A stretch of 64,000 bases of DNA from Mucilaginibacter terrenus (GTDB taxonomy: Bacteria > Bacteroidota > Bacteroidia > Sphingobacteriales > Sphingobacteriaceae): the NCBI RefSeq assembly GCF_003432065.1, contig NZ_QWDE01000006.1, positions 1 through 64,000 of the forward strand, given 5' to 3'. The translations under genes were made by a program, and so were the position numbers. A model generated the notes under the pieces. It saw only the letters and a list, made by a program, of their open reading frames with translations. It did not search any database and was not told the DNA's origin. Shown here one piece after another: positions 52,073-61,368 of this stretch. Position 1 is the first letter of the stretch. Each line of letters begins with the position of its first letter.

Positions 52073-53497
52073 TTATAGCCCAAGGAAATATTCGGAGAAG
52101 TTTAACAAATCTTCTTCTTTAAATCCCCCGGCTAGCAACTGCAATCCTAACGGCAAACCGTTGGTGTTATTGCCAACAGGAAGAGAAATGGCCGGCAATC
52201 CAGCCAGTGACGCCTGTACAGTAAAGATGTCGTAAAGATAGGTTACTACCGGATCTTTTTCTTTTTTGCCTATCTCGAAAGCAGGCTCGGGTGCCGTAGG
52301 CGTAAGTATAAAGTCGTACTCTTTTAAAATCTCATTTGTTTTGTCCCGGATAAGCTTTCGTACCTTTTGCGCCTTAGCATAATATGCATCATAGTATCCC
52401 GCGCTAAGCACAAATGTACCAAGCATTATACGGCGCTTAACTTCTTTACCAAACCCTTCCGAGCGCGATATCTTATAAGTAGATGTAAGATCAGTTGCAT
52501 TAGGGCTGCGGTAGCCGTAATGCACGCCATCGTATCGGGCCAGGTTTGACGAAGCCTCAGCCATTGCGAGTATATAATAAGATGGCACCAGGTAGTCCAG
52601 ATACTCAAATGATATTGGCTCAACTACATGACCTTCAGCTTTCAGTTTATCTATATAGCTGCTGAGTTTGTTTTTTACCTCCTCATCTACACCCGGGCTT
52701 GTTATAGCTTCCTTCAAATAAGCTATTTTCTTTTTGCTTGTGTCACTTTTAAAATTTGCTAAAGGGGGAACAGGTTTTTGAGACAGTGTGCTATCGTACT
52801 CGTCGGCACCGGCAAGTATCTCAAACAGCAGTGCTGCATCTTCTACCGATCTGGTTAGTGTACCAACCTGATCAAATGATGACGCATATGATATGATACC
52901 ATAACGCGATATGCGCCCATAACTCGGTTTAAAACCAACTACACCGCAGAACGAAGCAGGTTGACGTACAGAACCACCGGTATCTGTACCGATGGCAGCA
53001 TGGCACATATTTGCCTGTACTGCTACAGCAGACCCACCGGAAGACCCGCCTGAAACTTTTGTCTCATCAGCAAAATTTTTTACAGGACCAAAAAAAGAGT
53101 TTTCGTTTGCAGCACCCATTGCAAATTCATCGCAATTGCAACGTCCAATAATTATAGCATCCTGGGCCAACAGCCGCTCTACAATGGTGGCGGAATAAAT
53201 AGAGGTAAAATCTTCAAGGATGCGGGAAGATGCGCTTACCTTATGATCTTTATAGCAGATGTTATCTTTTATGGAAATGACCATTCCTGCCAAACGGCCG
53301 GCATTACCGGCCTTAATGCGCGCATCAACTTCCTTTGCCGAAGCAAGAGCATCTTGCTCAAACACTTCGTTAAAAACATTTAAGTGTGCGTATGCTTTAA
53401 TTTGCTGCAGATAATCTTGTACAAGTCCAACTGCACTAAGTTCACCGCTTTGCAAGCCTCTCTGTAGCTCTGCATAAGAGGAATAAATTTTAGCCAT
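52073..53497 (-). CDS. gatA: Glutamyl-tRNA(Gln) amidotransferase subunit A
   Basis: GatA is the glutaminase subunit that feeds ammonia to GatB to convert Glu-tRNA(Gln) (and Asp-tRNA(Asn)) to the amidated form. The 474-residue protein shows the amidase Ser-cisSer-Lys triad: Lys77 in VISIKDNICYK, Ser152 in VSGGSSGGSAVAV and Ser176 in IGTDTGGSVRQP. The C-terminal GLPAISLPVG motif is present. gatB and gatC are elsewhere, as is usual in this phylum. It is followed 58 bp on by the transglycosylase. Confidence 0.96.
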   Translation of the reverse strand: MAKIYSSYAELQRGLQSGELSAVGLVQDYLQQIKAYAHLNVFNEVFEQDALASAKEVDARIKAGNAGRLAGMVISIKDNICYKDHKVSASSRILEDFTSIYSATIVERLLAQDAIIIGRCNCDEFAMGAANENSFFGPVKNFADETKVSGGSSGGSAVAVQANMCHAAIGTDTGGSVRQPASFCGVVGFKPSYGRISRYGIISYASSFDQVGTLTRSVEDAALLFEILAGADEYDSTLSQKPVPPLANFKSDTSKKKIAYLKEAITSPGVDEEVKNKLSSYIDKLKAEGHVVEPISFEYLDYLVPSYYILAMAEASSNLARYDGVHYGYRSPNATDLTSTYKISRSEGFGKEVKRRIMLGTFVLSAGYYDAYYAKAQKVRKLIRDKTNEILKEYDFILTPTAPEPAFEIGKKEKDPVVTYLYDIFTVQASLAGLPAISLPVGNNTNGLPLGLQLLAGGFKEEDLLNFSEYFLGL

Positions 53498-53511
53498 GGG
53501 GCCTAAAATAA

Positions 53512-53555
53512 AAAACTTATCTGTCGAAGCATAAATATTTCAACAGATAAGTTTT
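53512..53555 (-). terminator. Terminator of the tat genes
   Basis: A perfect 13-bp stem (AAAACTTATCTGT / ACAGATAAGTTTT) with an 18-nt loop is followed on the minus strand by TTTATTTTA. It lies about 45 bp after the tatA stop codon and immediately upstream of gatA. Confidence 0.8.
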
Positions 53556-53600
53556 GTAAATTATCTCTCGCCGCTGTGGGCTGTATAGTTAAATAGCTAA

Positions 53601-53774
53601 TTACAGCTTTGGTTTCTCTTCAGAAGCTGCGGCGTTATCGCCATTTTGCGCGTCTTTAAATTCCTTTACGCCCTTACCTAATCCGCGCATAAGTTCAGGA
53701 ATTTTTTTACCGCCAAATAATAATAATATCGCGATGATGATCAGAATAATTTCTGGTGCGCCTAATCCACCCAT
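53601..53774 (-). CDS. tatA: Sec-independent translocase subunit TatA/E
   Basis: This short 57-residue gene encodes MGGLGAPEIILIIIAILLLF (1-20), a single TM helix with an acidic residue before it. The TatA hallmark FGGKKIPELMRGLGKGVKEF follows, and a short polar tail ends EEKPKL. TatA oligomers form the pathway for folded twin-arginine proteins across the inner membrane. It lies 31 bp downstream of a second, longer TatA/B-type gene and is followed by a terminator. tatC is not in the window. Confidence 0.93.
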   Translation of the reverse strand: MGGLGAPEIILIIIAILLLFGGKKIPELMRGLGKGVKEFKDAQNGDNAAASEEKPKL

Positions 53775-53805
53775 GATTTTTAATGTTTAATTTATGTTAA
53801 ATGTC

Positions 53806-54294
53806 TTATGATTGCTTGTATTCTTCCTCAACCTTAGTACTGGCAGTGTCAATATCTGTAGTTTTAGTAAGGTCTATAATAGAGTTTTTATTTGCCGAAC
53901 CCGTAACAGGGTGCTTTAATTCAGTATCGTCGTTGTAAGTTTCAGGCGCTTCGGGATTGTGCAACTCCGTTTCTTCAATAACATCAGTAGCTGTATATTC
54001 AGCCACAGGCATTGTTCCTTCTATAGGAGGGTATACGTGTTGCTCTTCTTCAGGTTTTTCCTCTTCCTGTGCAAGTTGCTTTACCTCCGTTTTCTTTGGC
54101 TCGTAGTTATTTATCTGATTATTAATTTCACGCTTTACATCATCAGAGGCATCTTTAAAGTCCCGAATACCTTTACCCAATCCACGCGCAAGTTCCGGCA
54201 ATTTCTCACCGCCAAATAGCATAAGCGCCGCAAAAACGATCAGGACCATTTCTCCGGAACCAATATTAAGAAACAAAAAAACTGAGCTTAACAT
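53806..54294 (-). CDS. TatA/TatB-type translocase subunit with long acidic tail
   Basis: This 162-residue protein has a short N-terminal extension and TM helix (about 4-24, SVFLFLNIGSGEMVLIVFAA). The Tat signature LFGGEKLPELARGLGKGIRDF lies about 26-46. An amphipathic/coiled segment (KDASDDVKREINNQINNYEPKK) and about 95 residues of acidic low-complexity tail follow. TatB proteins are longer than TatA, so it may take the TatB role, yet the core sequence is TatA-like. It is the first of the tat pair, with its own promoter box at 54316. Confidence 0.88.
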   Translation of the reverse strand: MLSSVFLFLNIGSGEMVLIVFAALMLFGGEKLPELARGLGKGIRDFKDASDDVKREINNQINNYEPKKTEVKQLAQEEEKPEEEQHVYPPIEGTMPVAEYTATDVIEETELHNPEAPETYNDDTELKHPVTGSANKNSIIDLTKTTDIDTASTKVEEEYKQS

Positions 54295-54315
54295 CTTATC
54301 TCACAATTAAGGTTA

Positions 54316-54323
54316 CAAATATA
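54316..54323 (-). promoter_or_regulatory. -7 promoter element of the tat genes
   Basis: TATATTTG on the minus strand is a perfect TAnnTTTG, 21 bp before the ATG at 54294, in the 55-bp gap after the EnvC-like gene. Confidence 0.65.
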
Positions 54324-54349
54324 CATAATTACAACGCTACAAAGTTTAT

Positions 54350-55639
54350 CTAATTGTCTGCAAGCCACAACTTAGGGTTTACAGCAGTAGTACCTTTGTA
54401 AAGCGAAAATATCACAGTAGCATCACCACTCAACGGGTCGGTATAAACAGTACCAATAGTTTGTTTAGTACTGATCTTTTGACCTCTTGACACTGTTAGC
54501 GAACGAAGGTTAGAGTAGGCTGTAAAGTACTCGCCATGTTTTATAATAACAGTATAAGTTCCGTAAACGTCTACCACCCTCGACACTTCTCCATCGAAAA
54601 CAGCCCTTACCGGAGCGCCATTGGCAGTCCGTATCTCATAGCCGTTATTGTCGTTACGAATACCCTCACTATCCGTATACGTGCCAAACCCATGTATCAG
54701 TTGTCCGTTTGTAACCGGCCATGGTAATCTTCCACGGTTACCCAAAAAGTCGTTAGATAGCTTAGCGGCTTCGGGCGTAGCATTTAATATCTCGCTCGTT
54801 GTTTTAACAGCAGTTTTCTTAGGAGCTGCAGGTGCTTCCCTGTTTTCCGCTTTTGCTTTTGCTGCAGCTGCCCGTGCGGCTGCCCTGGCCCGTTCTTCCT
54901 CTTCACGCCTTGCTGCTTCAATCTCTTTACGAATGGCAGAAGCGATCTCTCTTGTCGTCTTAGCTATCTTTTTTTGTATGTCGCGTTGTTGCTGCTTAAG
55001 CTCGCCCTGGTGCTTGCTCAGGTCTGATATAACCCGCACCTGGTCGTTCTTTTGCTTACCCAACGTCTGCTTTTCTTTCTCCTGCTCTGTCAGCAGATTA
55101 CTTTTCTCCCTTTTATCTTTATCCAGCTCGTTTATTTTTACATGAAGCTCCTTTTGAGTTCCTTGTATATAACCTGCCTGGCGCTCGCGGTAGGTGCCGA
55201 ATTGCTGAAGGTATTTTAACCTGCGATAGGCCTGGTTAAAGTCTTTTGCAGCAAAAACGAACATTAGCTTGTTGTAGGCGCTCTGGTTGCGGTAAGCAAA
55301 GAGCACCATACCTGCATAATCCTTTTTAAGCTGATCTAACTGCGATTGTAATGTATGTACGGTATTATTGCTTTTGGAGATTTGATTGTCAAGATTTCGT
55401 ACCTCGGAGTTGATGTTGAGTATCTTTTCTTCCCGAAGGTTGATCTGCGCCTTTAGTATATTAAGCTGTTTTATAGAGACCTTCTTATTGCTTGCTGTTT
55501 GCTGATATTCACTGTTAAGCTGCTCAAGTTCCTGGGTAAGTTTATCGCGCCTGCGCTTCAGCTCGGCACTGCTTTGTGCAAATGCGCCGGATGCTATAAA
55601 TACACCAACAATAATCAGGAGCGCTCTAAAAACTTTCAT
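54350..55639 (-). CDS. EnvC-like murein hydrolase activator with degenerate LytM domain
   Basis: This 429-residue exported protein has a signal peptide (about 1-21), a long coiled coil (about 22-260) with an Ala/Glu/Arg-rich stretch, and a C-terminal LytM/M23-like domain (about 300-429). The metal-binding motifs of active M23 peptidases are changed: the H-x-x-x-D stretch reads NGYEIRTANGAPVRAVFDG, the second site HGEYFTAYSNL has Asn where a His is usual, and LHF becomes VIFSLYKG. It therefore looks like a regulator of amidases (EnvC/NlpD role) in septal peptidoglycan splitting, not a peptidase itself. It closes a five-gene envelope operon, 17 bp after the DUF4292 gene. Confidence 0.88.
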   Translation of the reverse strand: MKVFRALLIIVGVFIASGAFAQSSAELKRRRDKLTQELEQLNSEYQQTASNKKVSIKQLNILKAQINLREEKILNINSEVRNLDNQISKSNNTVHTLQSQLDQLKKDYAGMVLFAYRNQSAYNKLMFVFAAKDFNQAYRRLKYLQQFGTYRERQAGYIQGTQKELHVKINELDKDKREKSNLLTEQEKEKQTLGKQKNDQVRVISDLSKHQGELKQQQRDIQKKIAKTTREIASAIRKEIEAARREEEERARAAARAAAAKAKAENREAPAAPKKTAVKTTSEILNATPEAAKLSNDFLGNRGRLPWPVTNGQLIHGFGTYTDSEGIRNDNNGYEIRTANGAPVRAVFDGEVSRVVDVYGTYTVIIKHGEYFTAYSNLRSLTVSRGQKISTKQTIGTVYTDPLSGDATVIFSLYKGTTAVNPKLWLADN

Positions 55640-55656
55640 CCATCAAAAATATAATT

Positions 55657-56448
55657 TTAATTAGCAGGTTCGTAACTTTTTGGAATACTGAAAGGGTACT
55701 CCAGCGGACGATCAAACTCCGCTTGTGTATAACGGAGGTTTACTAATATTTTATTGCCTGGCGCTGCAGACAAAATATCTACCTGAGATGGAATGACGCG
55801 GCTATCTGCCTGGATGAACACCCGGTTGGTTACCTGCAGGCTTTGGCCAGCTTGCTGATTACTCAGGTTTGTTTGTGTTACCTTGAGGTCGGCACCTAAA
55901 AGCAACTTAAATATGAGCCCCTGTAAATTACCTGATATTGCAGTGTTTGTACCTTCAGGTGCAAGCTTTGCATCATCCGCAAGCAATTCAGGAATAGCAT
56001 TACCTACCAGTAGGGATTGAAGGGTGCGGTAGTTTATTTGCTTACTGGCATACCTGTGTACATAGCTAAACGGCTTTTTTAAATATACGCTCTGTAGCCT
56101 GTTAATGATCTGGATACTGTCTGGCGTTATAAGCGCCCGGGCTACTTCTATGCCAGCAATGGCGGTTATAGATATCCAAATCTTCTGATCGCGGTTCACG
56201 CGTATATTCAATGTAACATCGTTGTCTTTTCCGTTGATGTCAAGCTTGGTTTTAGCCTTGCCGCTGAAAGTATTAAAAGTCACCTGCCTTGCCCGAATGG
56301 CGGCAAGTTTTTCGGCTACATCGTTTGTTTTTACAACTGTGCTATCCTTGGCAGGCCGGTTGACTACTACCAGCTTCTTTGATTTACAGCTTATTGCCGT
56401 TATTAGTACAACTGCTATGAATATCTTATTCAGAATACTTCTTTTCAT
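55657..56448 (-). CDS. DUF4292 domain lipoprotein
   Basis: This 263-residue exported protein has a lipobox (LITAISC, Cys21). The body matches the DUF4292/LolB-like pattern of Bacteroidota: FNTFSGKAKTKLDINGKDND, VNRDQKIWISITAIAGIEVARALITPDSI, and a C-terminal strand region ending RPLEYPFSIPKSY. A LolA/LolB-type half-barrel that binds lipids or lipoproteins is plausible but not shown. It overlaps the TPR gene by 23 bp and precedes the EnvC-like gene by 17 bp. Confidence 0.85.
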   Translation of the reverse strand: MKRSILNKIFIAVVLITAISCKSKKLVVVNRPAKDSTVVKTNDVAEKLAAIRARQVTFNTFSGKAKTKLDINGKDNDVTLNIRVNRDQKIWISITAIAGIEVARALITPDSIQIINRLQSVYLKKPFSYVHRYASKQINYRTLQSLLVGNAIPELLADDAKLAPEGTNTAISGNLQGLIFKLLLGADLKVTQTNLSNQQAGQSLQVTNRVFIQADSRVIPSQVDILSAAPGNKILVNLRYTQAEFDRPLEYPFSIPKSYEPAN

Positions 56449-58144
56449 TTATCTTTTTATCTAGCAAAGGTGATGTACCACCTTGCACTTTTGCCTTGGT
56501 CCAACTTTTAACCGCAGCCGCCGTGTCGCCTGTAAAGAACAAAATATCCCCGTAATGTTCTGTCTTTGTGGCGCTATTATTATCGTGCTGCAACGATTTT
56601 TCTATCCAAACCTTAGCGTCTGCATACCTTTTTTGCTTAAAAAGTATCCAGGCGTAAGTATCTTCGAACGAAGCAGTATTTGGCTGCAATTCGGTGCTGC
56701 GTTTAGATAACTGCGCAGCTCTATCAAGCTGTTCGTTCCTTACCGACAAATAGTAGGCATAATTGTTCATAGTGAATGCGTTATCCGGATTGTAGGTTAA
56801 CGATTTTTCGTATGACTCGTCAGAGTTCTTGTTGTCTTTTAAGGAGTGATAACAATCGCCCAGAGCCGAGTAACATTGCGAGAGGAGTTCTTTATCCTGC
56901 GCTTCTAAGGAAGCTGCATTTTTCAGATAACCAAGTGCCTTGTTATTGTTGCCTTTTTGTTGCCACGCCACCCCTACCAGGTAGTTCATCCAGGCCTGAT
57001 TTGGAAAATAACTCAAAGCTTCTTCTCCGTCTTTTATCGCAGCGTCAAAGTCACTCTCCGCCATTTCCATTCTAACCAGCTGTTCCTGCACGGCATACGA
57101 TTGCGGATTTAGCTGTTGAGCTTTCTTATATACCGGCCTTGCTTCACGATACTTTTCATTCTGCACCAGCATGTCGCCGTAGATGGCGTAAGCCTTATCA
57201 CTCGACGGATGGGTTTCTGCAGTTATTTTGGCCAGCGTAAGCGCGCTTGATTTCGCAACGGGATCTGCAAACTGCGGTACGTAATTAAGAATGATCTTAA
57301 CTTTTTGATCAACATCAATATTAGGATCAGCAAACCCAAGCTTCAGTTCATTAAAGCTTTCCTGATACTTTTTCTGATCGCGGTATACATCTGCCATGGC
57401 CATGTGCAGCAAACCGCCGGAGATGCCTGTCTTTTTTGCCTTTTCCAACGCGGCGAGTGCTTTATCATTAAGCCCGTTAGAATTGTACAGCTCCGCAAGC
57501 ATCAAATAATACTTTATCTCCGTGGGGTTAGCTGTCACTAATTTCTCAAGTTCGCTGGCCGCTTTCTCAATATTGCCTTGTTTCAGGTAAATCTTCTGCC
57601 TGCTATTCTGCAGATCGTCAGAGGGGCCGGTTATCTGCTCTACCTTATCGTACAACTTAAGCGCTTCGTCATACCTACGCTGCAGGTAAAAAGCGTTGGC
57701 TTTATCAAAGTAGTAATCGGCTTTATCCGGGTTAATGCGTATCAGCTGATCAAACACATTTTGCAGCCGGGGCAGGTCATTACTTTTCTCGTAGCTGTCG
57801 GCAAGGGCCAGCCAGTACCACTCGTTGTTGGGTTTTATTGCTACCGCTTTTTCCAACAAAGGAGCAGCTGCAGAGTAATTATTCTGCGTTTTCTCCAGGT
57901 TGGCCAGTTCGTACATCGAAGCATCATTTGCCGGGTCTATAGCCAGAACCTGCGTAAATATGTCGGCTGCATCCTTGCGGTTTTCAACGGATTTCTGGCG
58001 AATAGCCTCAAAAAACAAGTACTTAACCTTAACACTATCAGCGTAAGACATGGGTTTAGCCGTTGATAACTTATCACGGCCCTGGCCATTCACAATGCTT
58101 GCGGTACAAACACCCAGTACGACCAATAATGCAGCTGACTTCAT
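56426..58144 (-). CDS. Exported tetratricopeptide-repeat protein
   Basis: This 572-residue protein has a signal peptide (about 1-20, cut after SIVNGQ). From about 35 to the end there are some twelve or more TPR units, for example DAADIFTQVLAIDPANDASM, KAVAIKPNNEWYWLALADSY and SYEKSLTYNPDNAFTMNNYA. It likely scaffolds a complex in the periplasm or at the outer membrane. No catalytic motif is present. The start overlaps the flippase stop by 4 bp (ATGA), and the end overlaps DUF4292 by 23 bp, so translation of all three is coupled. Confidence 0.88.
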   Translation of the reverse strand: MKSAALLVVLGVCTASIVNGQGRDKLSTAKPMSYADSVKVKYLFFEAIRQKSVENRKDAADIFTQVLAIDPANDASMYELANLEKTQNNYSAAAPLLEKAVAIKPNNEWYWLALADSYEKSNDLPRLQNVFDQLIRINPDKADYYFDKANAFYLQRRYDEALKLYDKVEQITGPSDDLQNSRQKIYLKQGNIEKAASELEKLVTANPTEIKYYLMLAELYNSNGLNDKALAALEKAKKTGISGGLLHMAMADVYRDQKKYQESFNELKLGFADPNIDVDQKVKIILNYVPQFADPVAKSSALTLAKITAETHPSSDKAYAIYGDMLVQNEKYREARPVYKKAQQLNPQSYAVQEQLVRMEMAESDFDAAIKDGEEALSYFPNQAWMNYLVGVAWQQKGNNNKALGYLKNAASLEAQDKELLSQCYSALGDCYHSLKDNKNSDESYEKSLTYNPDNAFTMNNYAYYLSVRNEQLDRAAQLSKRSTELQPNTASFEDTYAWILFKQKRYADAKVWIEKSLQHDNNSATKTEHYGDILFFTGDTAAAVKSWTKAKVQGGTSPLLDKKINEKKYSE

Positions 58145-59643
58145 TTACTTAAGATGGCTTTTATTCCTGTACGTTCGGTATAAAGTGTGCCAAGTGCGAA
58201 AGCAAGTAACAAACCATTGCTGATAAATATGTTGCTATGAAACACCGTGAACGATAAATAAACGAGTAAAAGGGAGATTCCGATATAAGTCAAAAGTGTT
58301 TTAACATTATATGGAATAGGATAGTTCTTTTGCCCCCAAACGTAAGATAATACCATCATGGTTGCGTAAGCGGTGAGAGATATCCATGCAGAGGCTATAT
58401 AGCCGTAATAAGGAATGAAAATAACGTTAAGTATAATAGTTACTATTGCACCGATGCCTGAGATATACAAACCGTATTTGGTTTGATCTGTAAGCTTGTA
58501 CCATACCGACAGGTTCATGTAAACGCCCAGGCTTACATAACCAAAAAGCAACACCGGTATCACACTGATGCCTGACCAAAACAACTCTGTCTGTTTGGCA
58601 TCACGGCCTTTTATAAAGTACTTAAGCAGTTCTATATTGGCAACCAACGCAACAAAAATCATGCATACCGCTATAACAAAGTAGTGCATTATACGTGCGT
58701 AAGTTTGGGTGGCATTCTTGTTTTTGGCATGACTGAAGAAAAATGGCTCCGCACCCAACCTGAATGCGTTTACAAATATGCTCAGGAAGATAGATATTTT
58801 GGAGCAGGCTGTGTAGATACCAACCTGGGTTGCGCTGTCATCAACCGGCAACAACCTGCCTAAAAGAATTTTGTCTAAGTTTTCGTTAACCAGGTAAGAC
58901 AAGTTGGCAATTAATACCGGCCAGCTGTACCTCAACATTTCTAAAAATAATGAGCGACTAACCCGCGGTCGAAGTTTGAAAAATTCCGGTAATAGCATAA
59001 CTGCTGTTGCTGCGCTTGCCAACGTGTTGGACATGAAAACATAACCCACCCATTGTGGCTTAAACCAGCTGGAAAACCAGGCAGCGCCCGGCAAATCATG
59101 CTTGATGATGAACGGAACGCCCCAGATAAAAAAAAGGTTTAGCCCAACAAACACAATAATGTTAATCAACTTAAGCAAGCTATAGCGCCCTGGTCGGCCG
59201 TCAGCCCGCAACTTCGCAAAAGGTATAACGCAAAGCGCATCAACCACAAGGGTGCCGATAAAGAATTTAATAAAAAGCACATAGTCATCAATCGGTGTTG
59301 ACGAATCAACCCGTATAAAACCAGCTATACCACGTGCAAAAGGAAACGTACAGAGCAGGAACATTGCCGACACAGCAAGGATAACACCAAACGTATTGTT
59401 GTATACCACCTGTTTATCGTCCGGCCTTTTATTCAGATATCTGAAAAAGGTAGTTTCCATACCAAACGCCAGCAAGGCATTAAGCATAGATGCATAACTG
59501 TACAGATTACCAAATATCCCGTAAACTTTAGCAGAGTAAGTACGCGTATAAAGCGGTGTAAGAAAGAAACTTAGAACACGGCCGGCGATAGTACTTAACC
59601 CGTAGATAGCCGTTTGGCCGGCAAACTTTTTAGCGGTTGACAA
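58141..59643 (-). CDS. Polysaccharide/lipid flippase (Wzx/MOP superfamily)
   Basis: This 500-residue polytopic protein has about 12-14 TM helices. The start (FAGQTAIYGLSTIAGRVLSFFLTPLYTR) and the internal repeat (WPVLIANLSYLVNENLDKILLG) are typical of polysaccharide-biosynthesis flippases of the MOP family. These move lipid-linked sugars across the inner membrane. No glycosyltransferase genes are adjacent, so the substrate cannot be inferred from neighbours. It lies 18 bp after the acylphosphatase and overlaps the TPR gene by 4 bp. Confidence 0.9.
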   Translation of the reverse strand: MSTAKKFAGQTAIYGLSTIAGRVLSFFLTPLYTRTYSAKVYGIFGNLYSYASMLNALLAFGMETTFFRYLNKRPDDKQVVYNNTFGVILAVSAMFLLCTFPFARGIAGFIRVDSSTPIDDYVLFIKFFIGTLVVDALCVIPFAKLRADGRPGRYSLLKLINIIVFVGLNLFFIWGVPFIIKHDLPGAAWFSSWFKPQWVGYVFMSNTLASAATAVMLLPEFFKLRPRVSRSLFLEMLRYSWPVLIANLSYLVNENLDKILLGRLLPVDDSATQVGIYTACSKISIFLSIFVNAFRLGAEPFFFSHAKNKNATQTYARIMHYFVIAVCMIFVALVANIELLKYFIKGRDAKQTELFWSGISVIPVLLFGYVSLGVYMNLSVWYKLTDQTKYGLYISGIGAIVTIILNVIFIPYYGYIASAWISLTAYATMMVLSYVWGQKNYPIPYNVKTLLTYIGISLLLVYLSFTVFHSNIFISNGLLLAFALGTLYTERTGIKAILSK

Positions 59644-59661
59644 TTACGGTGAGATTATAAA

Positions 59662-59940
59662 TTACAAACTCTTTTTAACTACCTCAAAATTACGATAGTT
59701 TTTTAATTCACCCTCATGCGTCTCTACTGATATTACATTAGCTTCTTCGGGCCCTTCGTGGCACCAGTCTAAAAACATGTCCATAGTAGCATTGTCAGCT
59801 TCAGCCGCGATGATAACGTCGCCATTATCTTCGTTCTTAACAAAACCGCGTACACCAAGTTGGTCTGCAACGGCTTTGGTGGCCTTACGGTAGAATACGC
59901 CTTGCACTTTCCCTTTAACAATAATATCCAGGTGTTTCAT
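59662..59940 (-). CDS. acyP: Acylphosphatase
   Basis: This small cytoplasmic enzyme hydrolyses acyl phosphates. At 92 residues it has the standard length, with the phosphate-binding loop KGKVQGVFYRKA (Arg18) and the catalytic Asn36 in RGFVKNEDNG. The start is the ATG at 59940. It is the first gene of the envelope operon. A near-consensus -7 sequence (TTTATTTTG) lies upstream. Confidence 0.95.
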   Translation of the reverse strand: MKHLDIIVKGKVQGVFYRKATKAVADQLGVRGFVKNEDNGDVIIAAEADNATMDMFLDWCHEGPEEANVISVETHEGELKNYRNFEVVKKSL

Positions 59941-60055
59941 AAAACAACGTTTTTACTGACTGCAAAATAAACAACGCGTTTTATTTGCCGCGTGTATAAC
60001 ACGTGCAAATTATTATTGTTGTTAAACTTTTGGGCAGGAGTGCTAACCGTGCTGG

Positions 60056-61228
60056 CTATATCAGTTTACTTACGCTGGTAGCGGCAGTAATTTTACCACC
60101 TTCCAGGCCGGTAAGCAGGTTTAATCCCGGCGTTTTACCTTCCTCTATGGTACCAAACCGGTCATCTATCCCCATAAACTCAGCACCGTTACGTGTTCCC
60201 CATTGTAATAGGGTACCAAAGCTTAAAGAAGGAATGTTTTCCTGCAAAGTGCGCATTTCACTTAGTATACACAGTTTAGCGTTAGATGCCAGGCTGTCGG
60301 TACCCAGGGTAATATTTAGGCCCTGGTTTACAAACAAGTCTATCTTTGGCAAACGCTTTTCTATGTACATATTGGCATTGGGGCAAAAGCACCAATTTAT
60401 TTTACGATCAAACCGCTTAATAAAGTAGATGTCTTTAAGGTTGGTGCAGGTGTTGTGTACCAGCAATATCTTTTGCCTGTTGGTAAGCAAAGGGATTATA
60501 GATTGCAAGGAGTTGCGTGCCTGTGGCCTGAAGTAATCTATATTAATACCGAAGTGCTTGTACATATCTATAAAGCCGCCAAGTTTGTAACGATAAAACT
60601 TGTTCTCGTCCTCGCACTCCTGGTTATGTATGCTTAGCAGATTTTCGCCGCTATCACTGTATTTCTTTATTAGCTTAAAAAGCTCTTTAGAAACAGAGTA
60701 AGGCGCGTGTGCGGTGATAGAAACTGATTGCGGTTTAAATTCCTCTGCAAGTGCCAGCGCTTTCTCAAAAAGGCCATCAGCATTCTCTGGCAAAAAGCCA
60801 AATATCTCAACAAAAGTATGATAATGTAATTTGCTATTTTGCTTTATACCAAGAGATATATTACTGTTTGAGGTATCTGCGCAGGCAACAATACCATTGG
60901 CAATCATTTCCTGGTCAGCTTTTTCAGCTGCAGCTATTACAGCCTCTTTCTCTGAATTGCGAAAGCTTTGTACGTCTTGTATAAAACTTACAAGCCCACC
61001 TCCGGGCTTAACTTTATCTTTAAGGTGAGAGAGTTCTGTATGGCAATGTGTATTTACAAACCCTGGTACAATAACACCCCTAAGGTGCTGAGCGTCTGCT
61101 GGGGGAGGGTCGGATGATTGGGGATCAGAAACGGAGAGTATTTTTCCTCCATCATCTACTACTACTATTCCATTTTTAATAGGATCGGCACAAACTGGAT
61201 AAACGTAATCGGCTACAAATGTCTTCAT
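60056..61228 (-). CDS. Amidohydrolase-superfamily deaminase (TrzA/AtzA-like)
   Basis: This 390-residue metal-dependent hydrolase has the first metal site in VNTHCHTELSHL (about 58-69), a His in SITAHAPYSVS, another in LLVHNTCTN, and the Asp in TLGTDSLASNAKL. The C-terminal composite strand region (GTIEEGKTPGLNLLTG) is typical. The family includes chlorohydrolases, S-adenosylhomocysteine and aminofutalosine deaminases. The short N-terminal part and FCPNANMYIEKRLP resemble the last group, but the substrate cannot be fixed and no menaquinone genes are near. It is divergent from rlmN. Confidence 0.85.
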   Translation of the reverse strand: MKTFVADYVYPVCADPIKNGIVVVDDGGKILSVSDPQSSDPPPADAQHLRGVIVPGFVNTHCHTELSHLKDKVKPGGGLVSFIQDVQSFRNSEKEAVIAAAEKADQEMIANGIVACADTSNSNISLGIKQNSKLHYHTFVEIFGFLPENADGLFEKALALAEEFKPQSVSITAHAPYSVSKELFKLIKKYSDSGENLLSIHNQECEDENKFYRYKLGGFIDMYKHFGINIDYFRPQARNSLQSIIPLLTNRQKILLVHNTCTNLKDIYFIKRFDRKINWCFCPNANMYIEKRLPKIDLFVNQGLNITLGTDSLASNAKLCILSEMRTLQENIPSLSFGTLLQWGTRNGAEFMGIDDRFGTIEEGKTPGLNLLTGLEGGKITAATSVSKLI

Positions 61229-61356
61229 TAAGATAAACTTGGCATCATCTATAATTAAACCCAGTCTGCGTTAACATTACAATTAACTTATAGTTATTGT
61301 TTTTAATGCTACAAAAGAATGACTTTAAAAAAGCATCGGAAAAATTTAAAATTAGG

Positions 61357-61364
61357 TACTTTTG
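61357..61364 (+). promoter_or_regulatory. -7 promoter element of rlmN
   Basis: TACTTTTG is a perfect TAnnTTTG ending 4 bp before the GTG start at 61369, so the transcript would begin at or near the start codon. Confidence 0.55.
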
Positions 61365-61368
61365 TACT

